A DNA stretch of 64,000 nucleotides from Clostridiales bacterium (lineage in GTDB: Bacteria; Bacillota; Clostridia; Christensenellales; Borkfalkiaceae), in assembly GCA_023667345.1 (NCBI GenBank), contig JAMPAF010000002.1:1-64000 (forward strand), in the 5' to 3' direction. Below, in pieces: positions 33,290 through 41,286 of this stretch; positions within the stretch are counted from its first letter, which is position 1, and every line of letters starts with the position of its first letter. A program made the position numbers and the translations under genes. Below the pieces are notes generated by a model. It worked only from the letters and a program-made list of their open reading frames with translations. It did no database searches and was not told the origin of the DNA.

Positions 33290-33493
33290 TTAGAATACGT
33301 CGAATAGCTGTTTAATCTGCGTAAACAGGTCGGATATCATCGTTATTACCACCGTTAAAGCTATGATAAGCCCCACGAGGCTGACAATCGTGGCAATGTC
33401 GTCGCGGTCGCTCTTTTTTAATATCTGGCAGACGATAGTCACGATTATGCCGACCGCCGCCAATTTGAAAATTATACTTATATCCATCGTCAC
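33290..33493 (-). CDS. spoIIIAC: Stage III sporulation protein AC
   Basis: A 67-residue protein made of two membrane helices joined by a short charged turn (LKKSDRDDIATIVSLVG). Length matches SpoIIIAC. It directly precedes spoIIIAD and overlaps spoIIIAB by 4 nt. Confidence 0.88.
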   Translation of the reverse strand: MTMDISIIFKLAAVGIIVTIVCQILKKSDRDDIATIVSLVGLIIALTVVITMISDLFTQIKQLFDVF

Positions 33494-33915
33494 GCAAGTA
33501 ATACGGCAATCAGAATGCCCGCCATAAGGCTAAGTTTAAAGTAGAGAGAGCCGTATTTTTTATATTTTTCTTCGCTCTTTTGCTTCATTTCAAGCAAAGT
33601 TTTACCCTTTTCGTTAAGATATGCAAGCTGGGTCGGGGCGTCCGTCTTGCCGATATCGTTTAAATATCCGCTTAAAAATTCGCCGTCCTCGCCCTTTATC
33701 ACTCTTTCGCCGCCGAGAGCCTTTTTCACGTAGTCGAACTGTTCGGCAACGACGCTCAACTTGTCCTTGTTGAATTTTAAATTGAGTATGAGTTTTTCGT
33801 TAAAGTCGTAAAACTGCCCGTAAACTTTCATATCCCGCTTCATTTCAGACGAGATTGCCAGTCCCAACCCGCCCGAGAGAAGAACAACTGCAAACAGTAT
33901 CAAAATTTTTATCAT
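33490..33915 (-). CDS. spoIIIAB: Stage III sporulation protein AB
   Basis: A 141-residue protein with a hydrophobic N-terminus (MIKILILFAVVLLSGGLGLA) and a C-terminal hydrophobic tail around a helical middle (KSEEKYKKYGSLYFKLS). The GF-like family pattern is weaker than for its neighbours, but order and length fit. It overlaps spoIIIAA by 71 nt, a longer overlap than usual. Confidence 0.8.
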   Translation of the reverse strand: MIKILILFAVVLLSGGLGLAISSEMKRDMKVYGQFYDFNEKLILNLKFNKDKLSVVAEQFDYVKKALGGERVIKGEDGEFLSGYLNDIGKTDAPTQLAYLNEKGKTLLEMKQKSEEKYKKYGSLYFKLSLMAGILIAVLLA

Positions 33916-34747
33916 AGACCACTATTTCTTTACCTATCCCGCTAAGCCGCACATACATATCGAAGGGCAGTTCTTTAAGCTTTGCCTCGTTTACGGTGTG
34001 CGACGAAGCTATTACCGAAATGCCGCAGTCCGCCGCGTATTTTACGGCGGCTATATCCCCGTCGCCGTAGAGTTCGTCGGTTATAATTACCTCCGGCCGC
34101 ATTACCCTTACGGCGTTTTTGAATGCGGCAAGCTTATTACAACCGCGCACCACGTCGCACCCTTTGCCGAGGTCGAACCCCTTTCCGTCGCCGTTCATCG
34201 CCGCAATCTCGTTCCTTTCGTCGAAAATGAGTATACCGAGCTCCGTGTTCTTTGAAATTTTACGCGCCAAATCGCGGAGAAGGGTCGTTTTGCCAAATCC
34301 GGGCGGCGAAAATATCAGCGTGTTGAAAATTTTTTCGCCGCAGACCGCGTTGTAAATTCCGTCCGCCGCGCCGATAACGTCGTGCGGAATACGAATATTT
34401 AACGAGGTCACGCACTTTACCGTGAGAATTTCGCCGCCCTGCGTTACGTACTCGCCCGCAATACCTATCCTTATCCCGCCGTCCAACGTAATAAAGCCGT
34501 TTTTAAGCTGTTCGGAGTAGACGTAAACGTTACTGCTCATAGCCGTCTTTAAAACGCTTTCCGCGCTGTCGCACACAAGCGCGTTATTTGAGCTCTGCGA
34601 AATGCCGTACCCGTTTATATACTTATATTCCCCGCGGTACTGAATAATGACAGCCTGTCCGCTCCTCAAACGAATCTCGTTTAGATAATTTATATTCACG
34701 TTATTCAGCGCGGAGTGAATCTCTGACGGCAGAAAGCTTAAATTCAT
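33845..34747 (-). CDS. spoIIIAA: Stage III sporulation protein AA (ATPase)
   Basis: A 300-residue secretion-type ATPase that heads the spoIIIA operon. Walker A SPPGFGKTTLLRD near residue 150 and Walker B-like ILIFDERNEI are visible, plus the N-terminal EIRLRSGQ region. ATG 34747 is preferred over TTG 34771, which sits at the foot of the htpG terminator. No sigma-E promoter could be recognised; only about 25 bp separate the terminator from the ATG. Confidence 0.9.
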   Translation of the reverse strand: MNLSFLPSEIHSALNNVNINYLNEIRLRSGQAVIIQYRGEYKYINGYGISQSSNNALVCDSAESVLKTAMSSNVYVYSEQLKNGFITLDGGIRIGIAGEYVTQGGEILTVKCVTSLNIRIPHDVIGAADGIYNAVCGEKIFNTLIFSPPGFGKTTLLRDLARKISKNTELGILIFDERNEIAAMNGDGKGFDLGKGCDVVRGCNKLAAFKNAVRVMRPEVIITDELYGDGDIAAVKYAADCGISVIASSHTVNEAKLKELPFDMYVRLSGIGKEIVVYDKNFDTVCSCSSLGRVGTGNLV

Positions 34748-34774
34748 ACTATAATTTATTTTTTTGCGCAAAAA

Positions 34775-34798
34775 AAATAACCGCCGAAGCGGTTATTT
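34775..34798 (-). terminator. Terminator of htpG
   Basis: A perfect 10-bp stem (AAATAACCGC and its complement) with a 4-nt loop (TTCG on the minus strand), followed by TTTTTTTT. It lies 18 bp after the htpG stop and directly before spoIIIAA. Confidence 0.85.
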
Positions 34799-34815
34799 TA
34801 AAATGACTGTCTGGA

Positions 34816-36636
34816 TTATTTATCGAGATAAATATTCAAAAGCTGCATATTTTCGTTCATAAACTCGCCGAGCTCTTCGGGGCTGAGCTTTTTAAACGAC
34901 AGCAACGCGAGCGAATAGACGTGCTTTGCGACGAATTTCTGCTTGTCGTCGGGCAGCTCTTTAATCTTTGCCACGACGGGGTTCGCCGTGTTTACAATCA
35001 GCGTTTTGCCCATGGAATCGTCGGTCATGCCGTAAAACTGACCCATTTCGGAATATCTTCTCATATACTCGTCAACATTGATTATCGCGGGCACGTCGCC
35101 GTTTTTGAGGTGCTGGGTTTTAACGGTTACCTTTTCGTCGGCAATTGCGTTTTTGAAGATATCGCAAAGAACACTGTCCTCCGCCGTATCTTCCCCTTTC
35201 AAAGCCCCCGCGATATCTGCGTCAATGCGCATAAACTTCACCTTGTCGGGCATTTTATACTCGATAAAGCTGATAAAATGCGGGTCGATAAACGTGTCGC
35301 AATTCAAGGCATTTAAGCCGTTGTCCTTGAACATTTTAACGTATTGCGCCTGTTGCTGGGGGTCGGATACGTAGTAAACCGTCTGCGGCTTGCTCTCTTT
35401 CTTTTCACCCTCGGCAACCTCTTCTGCGGGCGGAAGGAACTCTGCAAGCGGCTTGTAGTTGCCGTCAAGGTCCTTCCATATAATTATATCCTTAATCTTA
35501 TCGTAGAAATCGTTTTCCTTAATGCACCCGAATTTAATGAAGTTTGCCAAATCGCCCCAGCACTCTTCATATTTTTTTCTGTCGTTCTTATAGAGCGAGG
35601 TCAGCTTGTCGGCGACCTTCTTTATAATATATTTGGTTATGCGCTGAACCTGCTTGTCGTTTTGCAGGAACGAACGCGAAACGTTTAAGGGAATGTCGGG
35701 GCAGTCGATAACGCCGTTTAACAGCATTAAAAACTCGGGGATAACTTCCTTTATATTGTCGGCGATAAACACCTGATTGCAATATAGTTTAACCTTGCCG
35801 CGCTCCAACTCCACCTTGTTTTTAACCTTAGGGAAATAGAGTATGCCCTTTAATTTAAAGGGGTAATCCATATCGAGGTGCACCCAGAAGATGGGCGCTT
35901 CGTAGTCCATAAACGTGTCGGTGTAAAAGTTTTTGTACTCCTCGTCCGTGCAGTCCTTGGGTGATTTTGTATACAGCGGCGCGGTGGTGTTTAAAGGCTC
36001 GTCCTTGCCGTCGCCCTTGTAGCCGACGTAGATATTGTAGGGCATAAACGAGCAGTATTTTTTAACGAGACTTTTAATTTTGTCCTCGCTTAAAAATTCC
36101 TTTTCGTCAGCCGAAATGTGCATTATGATTTTGGTGCCTCGGCTTTGCCTGTCGCACTCGTCTATGCTGTAAGTCGAGTTGCCGTCCGAAGCCCATTTAA
36201 CCGCCTTTGCGCCGTCTTTATACGAAAGGGTCTCGATTTCGACAAGCTCCGAAACCATATACGCGGAATAAAAGCCCAAGCCGAAATGACCTATGATGCC
36301 GTCGCCGCCCGCCTTTTCGTACTTAGCAAGGAAATCGTTTGCGCCCGAAAACGCGATTTGCGTAATGTACTGCTCGACTTCTTCCTCGGTCATGCCTATG
36401 CCGTTGTCCTCGACGGTAAGCGTTTTCGCCTTTTTGTCCACGCTTATTATAACGCAGTACTCCTCGCCGTCGGTTTCCGCGGCTTCGCCCATGGTAACGA
36501 GTTTTTTGAACTTTGTTATCGCGTCGACGCCGTTTGCAACTATTTCTCTTAAAAAGATATCCTTGTCCGAATAGAGCCATTTTTTGATAATGGGCATCAT
36601 ATTTTCGCTTGAAATTTTAATCTGACCTTCTTTCAC
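34816..36636 (-). CDS. htpG: Molecular chaperone HtpG (Hsp90)
   Basis: A 606-residue Hsp90 homologue. The ATP site is visible: REIVANGVDA near residue 32, DNGIGMT, and GHFGLGFYSAYMV. The middle and C-terminal domains are of normal length. Start is GTG at 36636, placed by the strong CGGAGGTAAACATAA. An inverted repeat in the leader (36660-36684) may control it. Alone in its transcript. Confidence 0.94.
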   Translation of the reverse strand: MKEGQIKISSENMMPIIKKWLYSDKDIFLREIVANGVDAITKFKKLVTMGEAAETDGEEYCVIISVDKKAKTLTVEDNGIGMTEEEVEQYITQIAFSGANDFLAKYEKAGGDGIIGHFGLGFYSAYMVSELVEIETLSYKDGAKAVKWASDGNSTYSIDECDRQSRGTKIIMHISADEKEFLSEDKIKSLVKKYCSFMPYNIYVGYKGDGKDEPLNTTAPLYTKSPKDCTDEEYKNFYTDTFMDYEAPIFWVHLDMDYPFKLKGILYFPKVKNKVELERGKVKLYCNQVFIADNIKEVIPEFLMLLNGVIDCPDIPLNVSRSFLQNDKQVQRITKYIIKKVADKLTSLYKNDRKKYEECWGDLANFIKFGCIKENDFYDKIKDIIIWKDLDGNYKPLAEFLPPAEEVAEGEKKESKPQTVYYVSDPQQQAQYVKMFKDNGLNALNCDTFIDPHFISFIEYKMPDKVKFMRIDADIAGALKGEDTAEDSVLCDIFKNAIADEKVTVKTQHLKNGDVPAIINVDEYMRRYSEMGQFYGMTDDSMGKTLIVNTANPVVAKIKELPDDKQKFVAKHVYSLALLSFKKLSPEELGEFMNENMQLLNIYLDK

Positions 36637-36659
36637 TTATGTTTACCTCCGTTTAATTA

Positions 36660-36684
36660 CGTATTAAATATAAACGTTAATACG
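36660..36684 (-). promoter_or_regulatory. CGTATTAA-N9-TTAATACG dyad in the htpG leader
   Basis: Perfect 8-bp inverted repeats (36660-36667 and 36677-36684) with a 9-nt spacer lie 24 bp before the start codon. The 9-nt spacing resembles the CIRCE geometry, but the arms differ from TTAGCACTC. It could be the operator of a stress regulator or an mRNA hairpin. A weak hairpin CACATTATAAAAATGTG lies at 36718. Confidence 0.45.
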
Positions 36685-36747
36685 CCCCGTTAAACTTTGT
36701 CACATAATTTTGCACATTTTTATAATGTGATTTAAGGCTAAATAAAA

Positions 36748-37869
36748 TCAATCGTAAGCCAACACGGCTTGCGCGTTGCTCAAAAGCTCGGCGACCATTA
36801 TATTAGACTGCGCCTGCAACGCGTTGCCGATATTTACGCTGTTGTTTATGCTTTCGAGCTGCGCCGACATTGCACCCAGTCTGTCGCTTATTTCTTCGCA
36901 GCAAGACCGTATTGTATGCTGTAAATTTCTGAACCCGTGCTGTAACGTATAGCAGACAGATTTTGCCGCCTCGCTCATTGTGCGCTCCAACCTCTCGGTC
37001 TGCAATTCGCGGTCTACAAGCTGCAACGCTTCTTTTATGCTGTCCGCGCGGCGGGTTTCTATTTCGTATATCACAAGGTCAAGGTGTTGCCAATCGCGCA
37101 AATCCAATATCGGCGTAAACTCCGCCACAAGCGCCTTGTAATAAAGTTTACTGTTCTGAACAATCGGTTTAATCGCTTTATCTCTTGCCGCCATTATTTT
37201 ATCAACCATATCGTAAAGCTTAGGTAAGTTAACTATATTTTGTTGTATACGCTTACATTCAATTAATATTTTATCATTTTGTTCACGAATTTCTTTTTGT
37301 TTTTGCCGAGCATAGCTTTTAGACTTTCGATATTGCTTTCTTCTGTGAATGCTATCACATATACCTATTATAAGCATTACAATTGAAGCAATAAAAATAG
37401 CAGCTGGTACAATACCGATAATTATCAGCGTTATTACATCAAGAATACTCTCAATTATCGGTTCTCCTTTGTGCATAACAAAAATCCAATATAGTATTCC
37501 ACCCGTTACCGCTATCGCGGCTAAAAGTAAAATTACAAAACGCAAATACCAATGCGTGTCAGGCTTTTTCCAACCAGAAGCATATCTTTCAGGATTATAC
37601 TCAGAGTCATCTATTATTCGTTGATATTGTGAATCACGATAACCCTCCAATGCTCTTTTGAAATCGCCCTCCGCAAGATAGGCAGCAAAGCTATTCGGGT
37701 TGCTGCTTTCTTTCGATATTCCGCCATATTGTCCCGCAGCTTTTTTTAAATCGGCACATACTCTCTCGTCTATTTTCTTCACACGCTGATACTCCGCGGA
37801 AATCACCGAAATGCCGCCGCGCAAGGCGTATAAACTGCCCAACACGTCCTCTTCCTTATCAAATTCCAT
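36748..37869 (-). CDS. Orphan membrane protein with coiled-coil region
   Basis: A 373-residue protein. The N-terminal 105 residues are soluble, followed by two membrane segments (about 111-130 and 140-165) and a long C-terminal domain rich in basic and Gln residues (QKQKEIREQNDKIL) predicted to coil. There are conserved-looking cysteine clusters (SVCYT, SCCEEI). No family recognised. It is followed by the REP-like element and the ncRNA; those may be transcribed toward it. Confidence 0.55.
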   Translation of the reverse strand: MEFDKEEDVLGSLYALRGGISVISAEYQRVKKIDERVCADLKKAAGQYGGISKESSNPNSFAAYLAEGDFKRALEGYRDSQYQRIIDDSEYNPERYASGWKKPDTHWYLRFVILLLAAIAVTGGILYWIFVMHKGEPIIESILDVITLIIIGIVPAAIFIASIVMLIIGICDSIHRRKQYRKSKSYARQKQKEIREQNDKILIECKRIQQNIVNLPKLYDMVDKIMAARDKAIKPIVQNSKLYYKALVAEFTPILDLRDWQHLDLVIYEIETRRADSIKEALQLVDRELQTERLERTMSEAAKSVCYTLQHGFRNLQHTIRSCCEEISDRLGAMSAQLESINNSVNIGNALQAQSNIMVAELLSNAQAVLAYD

Positions 37870-37925
37870 AATTTTCTCCTTTTGTTTTATTTTATATTAA
37901 AGTTTATAGGCAATTTCCCCACCGC

Positions 37926-38089
37926 CGTCATTGCGAGGTTGCAAGGCAACCGTGGCAATCCAGACGATAAGCATTATTTATGCATATTGAACGGGCTTGC
38001 CTTAGTATTATTTTCTGGATTGCTTCGTCGCTTAACTCCTACTGCGCTTCGCTCCGTGCGGCCGCCTGCGACAGACGTACGCAATGACG
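37926..38089. repeat. REP/MITE-like palindromic element
   Basis: About 164 bp bounded by CGTCATTGCG (37926) and CGCAATGACG (38080-38089), with GGCAATCCAG (37954) and its inverse CTGGATTGC (38015) inside. The CATTGCGAG..GCAATCCAG vocabulary is that of widespread bacterial REP-type repeats. An extra CGCAATGACA at 38114 may be a remnant of a second unit. It carries no ORF. Confidence 0.7.
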
Positions 38090-38137
38090 ATAAACAAATA
38101 CTACGCAGACGGACGCAATGACATAAATAAAATTGCA

Positions 38138-38388
38138 AAAAAATAATGCCGCCCCAAACGAGACGGCATATAGAAAATGCTGACTTCTCGCTTGTTTGCG
38201 ACATAGCTAAATTACGAAAACAGCAAAATGTGTTTTATATTTTGCAGAAGTTAATATCATTTATTTGTAATTTTGAGAAGTAGCACCTCTATCAAAACCA
38301 TAAAATGATATCAACAAAAAATATAAAACCGATTAAGCTCATTTATGCAATGAGCCGTTTCCGTCAAATATTTAGTTATGTCGCAAGT
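38138..38388 (-). ncRNA. Unassigned structured RNA, rod-like (6S-like)
   Basis: A minus-strand unit of about 250 nt between a promoter (38392-38420) and a terminator (38146-38169). A 17-bp closing helix has one mismatch: TTGCGACATAACTAAAT near 38385 pairs with ATTTAGCTATGTCGCAA near 38210. Nested helices follow inward: GGTTTTATATTTT with AAAATATAAAAC, GTTGATATCATTT with its near-complement, and TTTTGA with TCAAAA, capped by GAGGTGCTACTTC; a side hairpin GCTCATT-GCAT-AATGAGC sits on the 5' side. The overall rod with a bulged middle resembles 6S RNA, but homology is not established. Confidence 0.55.
38146..38169 (-). terminator. Terminator of the structured RNA
   Basis: ATGCCG (38146-38151) and CGGCAT (38164-38169) pair around a 12-nt loop; ATTTTTTT follows on the minus strand. 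It ends the transcript described at 38138-38388. Confidence 0.7.
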
Positions 38389-38391
38389 TAA

Positions 38392-38420
38392 ATTTTAGCA
38401 TTTAAACATATAAAAGTCAA
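38392..38420 (-). promoter_or_regulatory. Promoter of the structured RNA
   Basis: TTGACT (38420-38415) and TAAAAT (38397-38392) on the minus strand are 17 bp apart. The predicted start is near 38386. It lies after the ispH-S1 terminator, so the RNA is an independent unit. Confidence 0.65.
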
Positions 38421-38455
38421 GTGCTGCGGCGACATAACTTTTTTGCAATAAAAAA

Positions 38456-38476
38456 GCGACTACGCTATGTAGCCGC
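38456..38476 (-). terminator. Terminator of the ispH-S1 gene
   Basis: GCGACTAC and GTAGCCGC pair with one mismatch around GCTAT, 22 bp after the stop, then TTTTTTATT on the minus strand. Confidence 0.75.
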
Positions 38477-38497
38477 CTGTCTTAATATATTGAGTTA

Positions 38498-40594
38498 TTA
38501 TTTCTTGTTCTTTTCTGCGTTGGCAAGAATGTCGCCGAGGGAAGTTCCTACCGAAACGCTGCCCTCGCTCCAACTTGAAAGTTCGTCGTCGTTTTCCGCT
38601 CTTCTGGGTGCGCGGGTGCGCTTACGCTCGCCTTCGCCCTCGCCCTTATCTTCGCGGGGCTTTCTTTCGGGTTCCGCAAGGCACGCCTTTATGGAAAGGT
38701 TCATCTTCTTCGCTTCAACGTCGAAAGCAACGATTTTAGCTTCAACCTCGTCGCCAACGTTCAAGCAGGTTGCGGGAGTTTCGATTCTCTCATGGCTAAT
38801 CTGCGATACATGTACAAGACCGTCGATACCCTTTTCAACCTCGACAAATGCGCCGAAAGGAACGATGCGAACGACCTTGCCCTTGATAACTTCGCCGACG
38901 TGGTATTTATCCGCCGCCAAATCCCAAGGCTGGGGCTGCAACTGCTTGTAGCCAATCGAAACCTTTTTGTTCTCTCTGTCAATCTTCAATATTTTGAAGT
39001 GATAGCTCTGACCGATTTCCAAAACGTCGGTAACCGCTTTAACGCCCGTCCAGCTTAAATCGGAAATGTGCGCAAGGCAATCAAAACCGCCGACGGATAC
39101 GAACGCGCCGAAGCCCGTCACTCTTTCAACCTTGCCCTCTACGATATCGCCCTCGGAGATGGAATCGAAGAATTCCGCCTCTTTAGCCTCTCTCGCCGCC
39201 GCCTTTGCGTCGCGCTCTTCCTGCAAAATTACGCGCTGAGACGCGATAATTTCCTTTTTTCTGTCCTTTTTGATTTCGATTAAACGAAGTCTTAAAGTTT
39301 TGCCTACGTATTTGGAAAGGTCCTGCACGAAGCTGGGACGGATTTCCTTTGCGGGTACGAACACGGAGTACGTGCCAATCTGACCGGTAAGACCGCCTTT
39401 ATTCGAGCCGGTGCACTCAATCTGGAATTCCTTGCCCTGCTCAATTTCCGCAATCTGCGCTTCCTCTTCCGCGCGGAGCTTAATGAGCTTTTGGGAAAGC
39501 TTTAAAGAAGGTTTAAGTTCCACAACCAACAAATCGATAGTATCACCGACCTTGCTTGCGTATTCTTCCTGGCTGTACGCCTCGCAATCAAGTTCGTCCT
39601 TGCTCAAAGGAATCTCCTTCTTCGAGAAAGGCAAAAGGATTTGAAGACCGTCTTCCGTAGCTTCCGATATGGTTGCGGTGACAATCTGACCCTTTCTGAA
39701 CTTCGACTCGCTGTCAATCTTTGCAACAACGTCTGCCATAGCGTTGGTTGCGTTTACTTCTGTGCTTTTTTCTTCCATCTTTAAGAGAACCTCCCGGGTT
39801 TGCGCGTTCGGGGTTGACGCCCCTGAAACAATACCTATTTTATTAAAATTTTTTATTGATTCGAAATTAAAACCGGCAGAGCTTGCAAGCCTTATTACGT
39901 TTTTGCAACCCTGTCTGCAAACTTCGTACAGCTTGTTTGTGTTACTGCTGTTCAGCCCGCCGATTACTATCATTGCGTCGCATTGGCGCGAAAGCTCCTT
40001 CGCCTCAACTTGCCGACTTACAGTAGTATAACAAATAGTTTTAAAAACGGCAACTGATTTTTCACAGAGTTTTTTAATATTTTTTATAATTTTATCAAAT
40101 TTTTCTACCGAAAACGTGGTTTGCGCCACTACGCTCACGTTTTTTGCAACCACGGAGCTTATATTGTCGTTCTCGTCGTTTATAACGAGCGCGGAATTGC
40201 CGCACCAACCTTGCAGACCGATAACTTCCGGATGTTTGGGCTCGCCGCAGATAATTATCGCGTTGCCCTTTTCGTGCTCGCTTTTAACTATTTTCTGGGT
40301 GTTATTTACGAATTTGCAAGTGCAATCTATAAACTTTATGTTCCTTTTTTTGCATTCGTCGTAATAGCCGAGCGGCACCCCGTGCGAGCGGAAAATGACC
40401 GTCGCGCCGTCGGGAATTTCGTCAAGGCTTTCCACAACCGAAATGCCGCGCGCTTTTATCATTTCGGTTACGTCGGTATTGTGAATAATTTCGCCGAGAA
40501 TGAAAGTATTTTCAGGCTGAATATTCATAGCCGTATCAACGGCGGTCTTAACTCCGCGGCAAAACCCGCTGCTCTTTGCAACTAAAACCTGCAT
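38498..40594 (-). CDS. ispH: IspH (LytB) fused to a ribosomal protein S1-like domain array
   Basis: A 698-residue fusion. Residues 1-280 are 4-hydroxy-3-methylbut-2-enyl diphosphate reductase, the last MEP-pathway step, with the Fe-S cysteines in SGFCRGV, IDCTCKF and TICYTTVS and the HPEV loop. Four S1 RNA-binding domains follow (about residues 300-370, 385-455, 475-545 and 560-630), each with the GFGAFV or related strand. The fusion is common in Clostridia, so it is normal for the group. It shares one base with plsC. A low-complexity tail (ERKPREDKGEGEGERKR) ends the protein. Confidence 0.94.
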   Translation of the reverse strand: MQVLVAKSSGFCRGVKTAVDTAMNIQPENTFILGEIIHNTDVTEMIKARGISVVESLDEIPDGATVIFRSHGVPLGYYDECKKRNIKFIDCTCKFVNNTQKIVKSEHEKGNAIIICGEPKHPEVIGLQGWCGNSALVINDENDNISSVVAKNVSVVAQTTFSVEKFDKIIKNIKKLCEKSVAVFKTICYTTVSRQVEAKELSRQCDAMIVIGGLNSSNTNKLYEVCRQGCKNVIRLASSAGFNFESIKNFNKIGIVSGASTPNAQTREVLLKMEEKSTEVNATNAMADVVAKIDSESKFRKGQIVTATISEATEDGLQILLPFSKKEIPLSKDELDCEAYSQEEYASKVGDTIDLLVVELKPSLKLSQKLIKLRAEEEAQIAEIEQGKEFQIECTGSNKGGLTGQIGTYSVFVPAKEIRPSFVQDLSKYVGKTLRLRLIEIKKDRKKEIIASQRVILQEERDAKAAAREAKEAEFFDSISEGDIVEGKVERVTGFGAFVSVGGFDCLAHISDLSWTGVKAVTDVLEIGQSYHFKILKIDRENKKVSIGYKQLQPQPWDLAADKYHVGEVIKGKVVRIVPFGAFVEVEKGIDGLVHVSQISHERIETPATCLNVGDEVEAKIVAFDVEAKKMNLSIKACLAEPERKPREDKGEGEGERKRTRAPRRAENDDELSSWSEGSVSVGTSLGDILANAEKNKK

Positions 40595-41271
40595 TATACC
40601 TTATCGCTTTTAATTTTTATGGGGTGCTTGTCGAGGAAGGCAAGGCGCATATTCGTCATAGCCTGCCTTAAAACCTCGTCGCACTCGTCAAGCTGTTCCT
40701 TTGTAACCTTTTTGCCGTAGTACTGGCGGAATTCTATGGGGTCGCCGTAAATTACGTGCGTCTTTTTGAACAGCTTTATTTTGGTGACTTTTACTATGGG
40801 GATAATGGGCGTCTGCGTCTTTATGGAAAGCGCCGCCGCGCCGCTGTGGAAGGGCAAAAACTCGGAATACGAATGGTTGCGCGTGCCCTCGGGGAATATG
40901 TTAATTACACCGCCCGCCTTTAAAATGCGCATGCAATCTTTGATTGCCTGAACGTCGGAGCCGTCACGCTTGACCATTATGCACTCGCACTTTTTGACGA
41001 ACCACTTCATAAAGCCGCCGTTGTCCGAAAGCTCCTGTTTTGCGATAAAGCGTATAGGGCGGTCGGTTAAAAGGCAAGGGAACACCACGTCCATATAGCT
41101 GTAATGGTTGCCTATGCAGATAAGCGGCGTATCCTCATATCTGGTAAGATTGCCGTGCCTTTCGTAGGGGCAAAATACGCGGTATATGAATTTTTCGAAA
41201 AAGTGCAGTTTTTTGAAAACTTTTTTAAGTTTAGTGGACTTTTGCTTAATTTTCTTTTCTTTTTTACTCAT
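40594..41271 (-). CDS. plsC: 1-acyl-sn-glycerol-3-phosphate acyltransferase
   Basis: A 225-residue acyltransferase. The catalytic HX4D is present in NHYSYMD (near residues 52-58), and the second block FPEGTRN near residue 129. A basic N-terminus and hydrophobic stretch suit membrane association. It makes phosphatidic acid. The gene order cmk-plsC-ispH-S1 is a familiar cluster. Confidence 0.9.
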   Translation of the reverse strand: MSKKEKKIKQKSTKLKKVFKKLHFFEKFIYRVFCPYERHGNLTRYEDTPLICIGNHYSYMDVVFPCLLTDRPIRFIAKQELSDNGGFMKWFVKKCECIMVKRDGSDVQAIKDCMRILKAGGVINIFPEGTRNHSYSEFLPFHSGAAALSIKTQTPIIPIVKVTKIKLFKKTHVIYGDPIEFRQYYGKKVTKEQLDECDEVLRQAMTNMRLAFLDKHPIKIKSDKV

Positions 41272-41286
41272 TGATTTTACTCTTTT

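Noticed and set aside
38270..38300. GATAGAGGTGC in the structured RNA read as a lysine riboswitch
   Set aside because: Only this short string matches; the remaining conserved junctions and a lysine gene downstream are missing.
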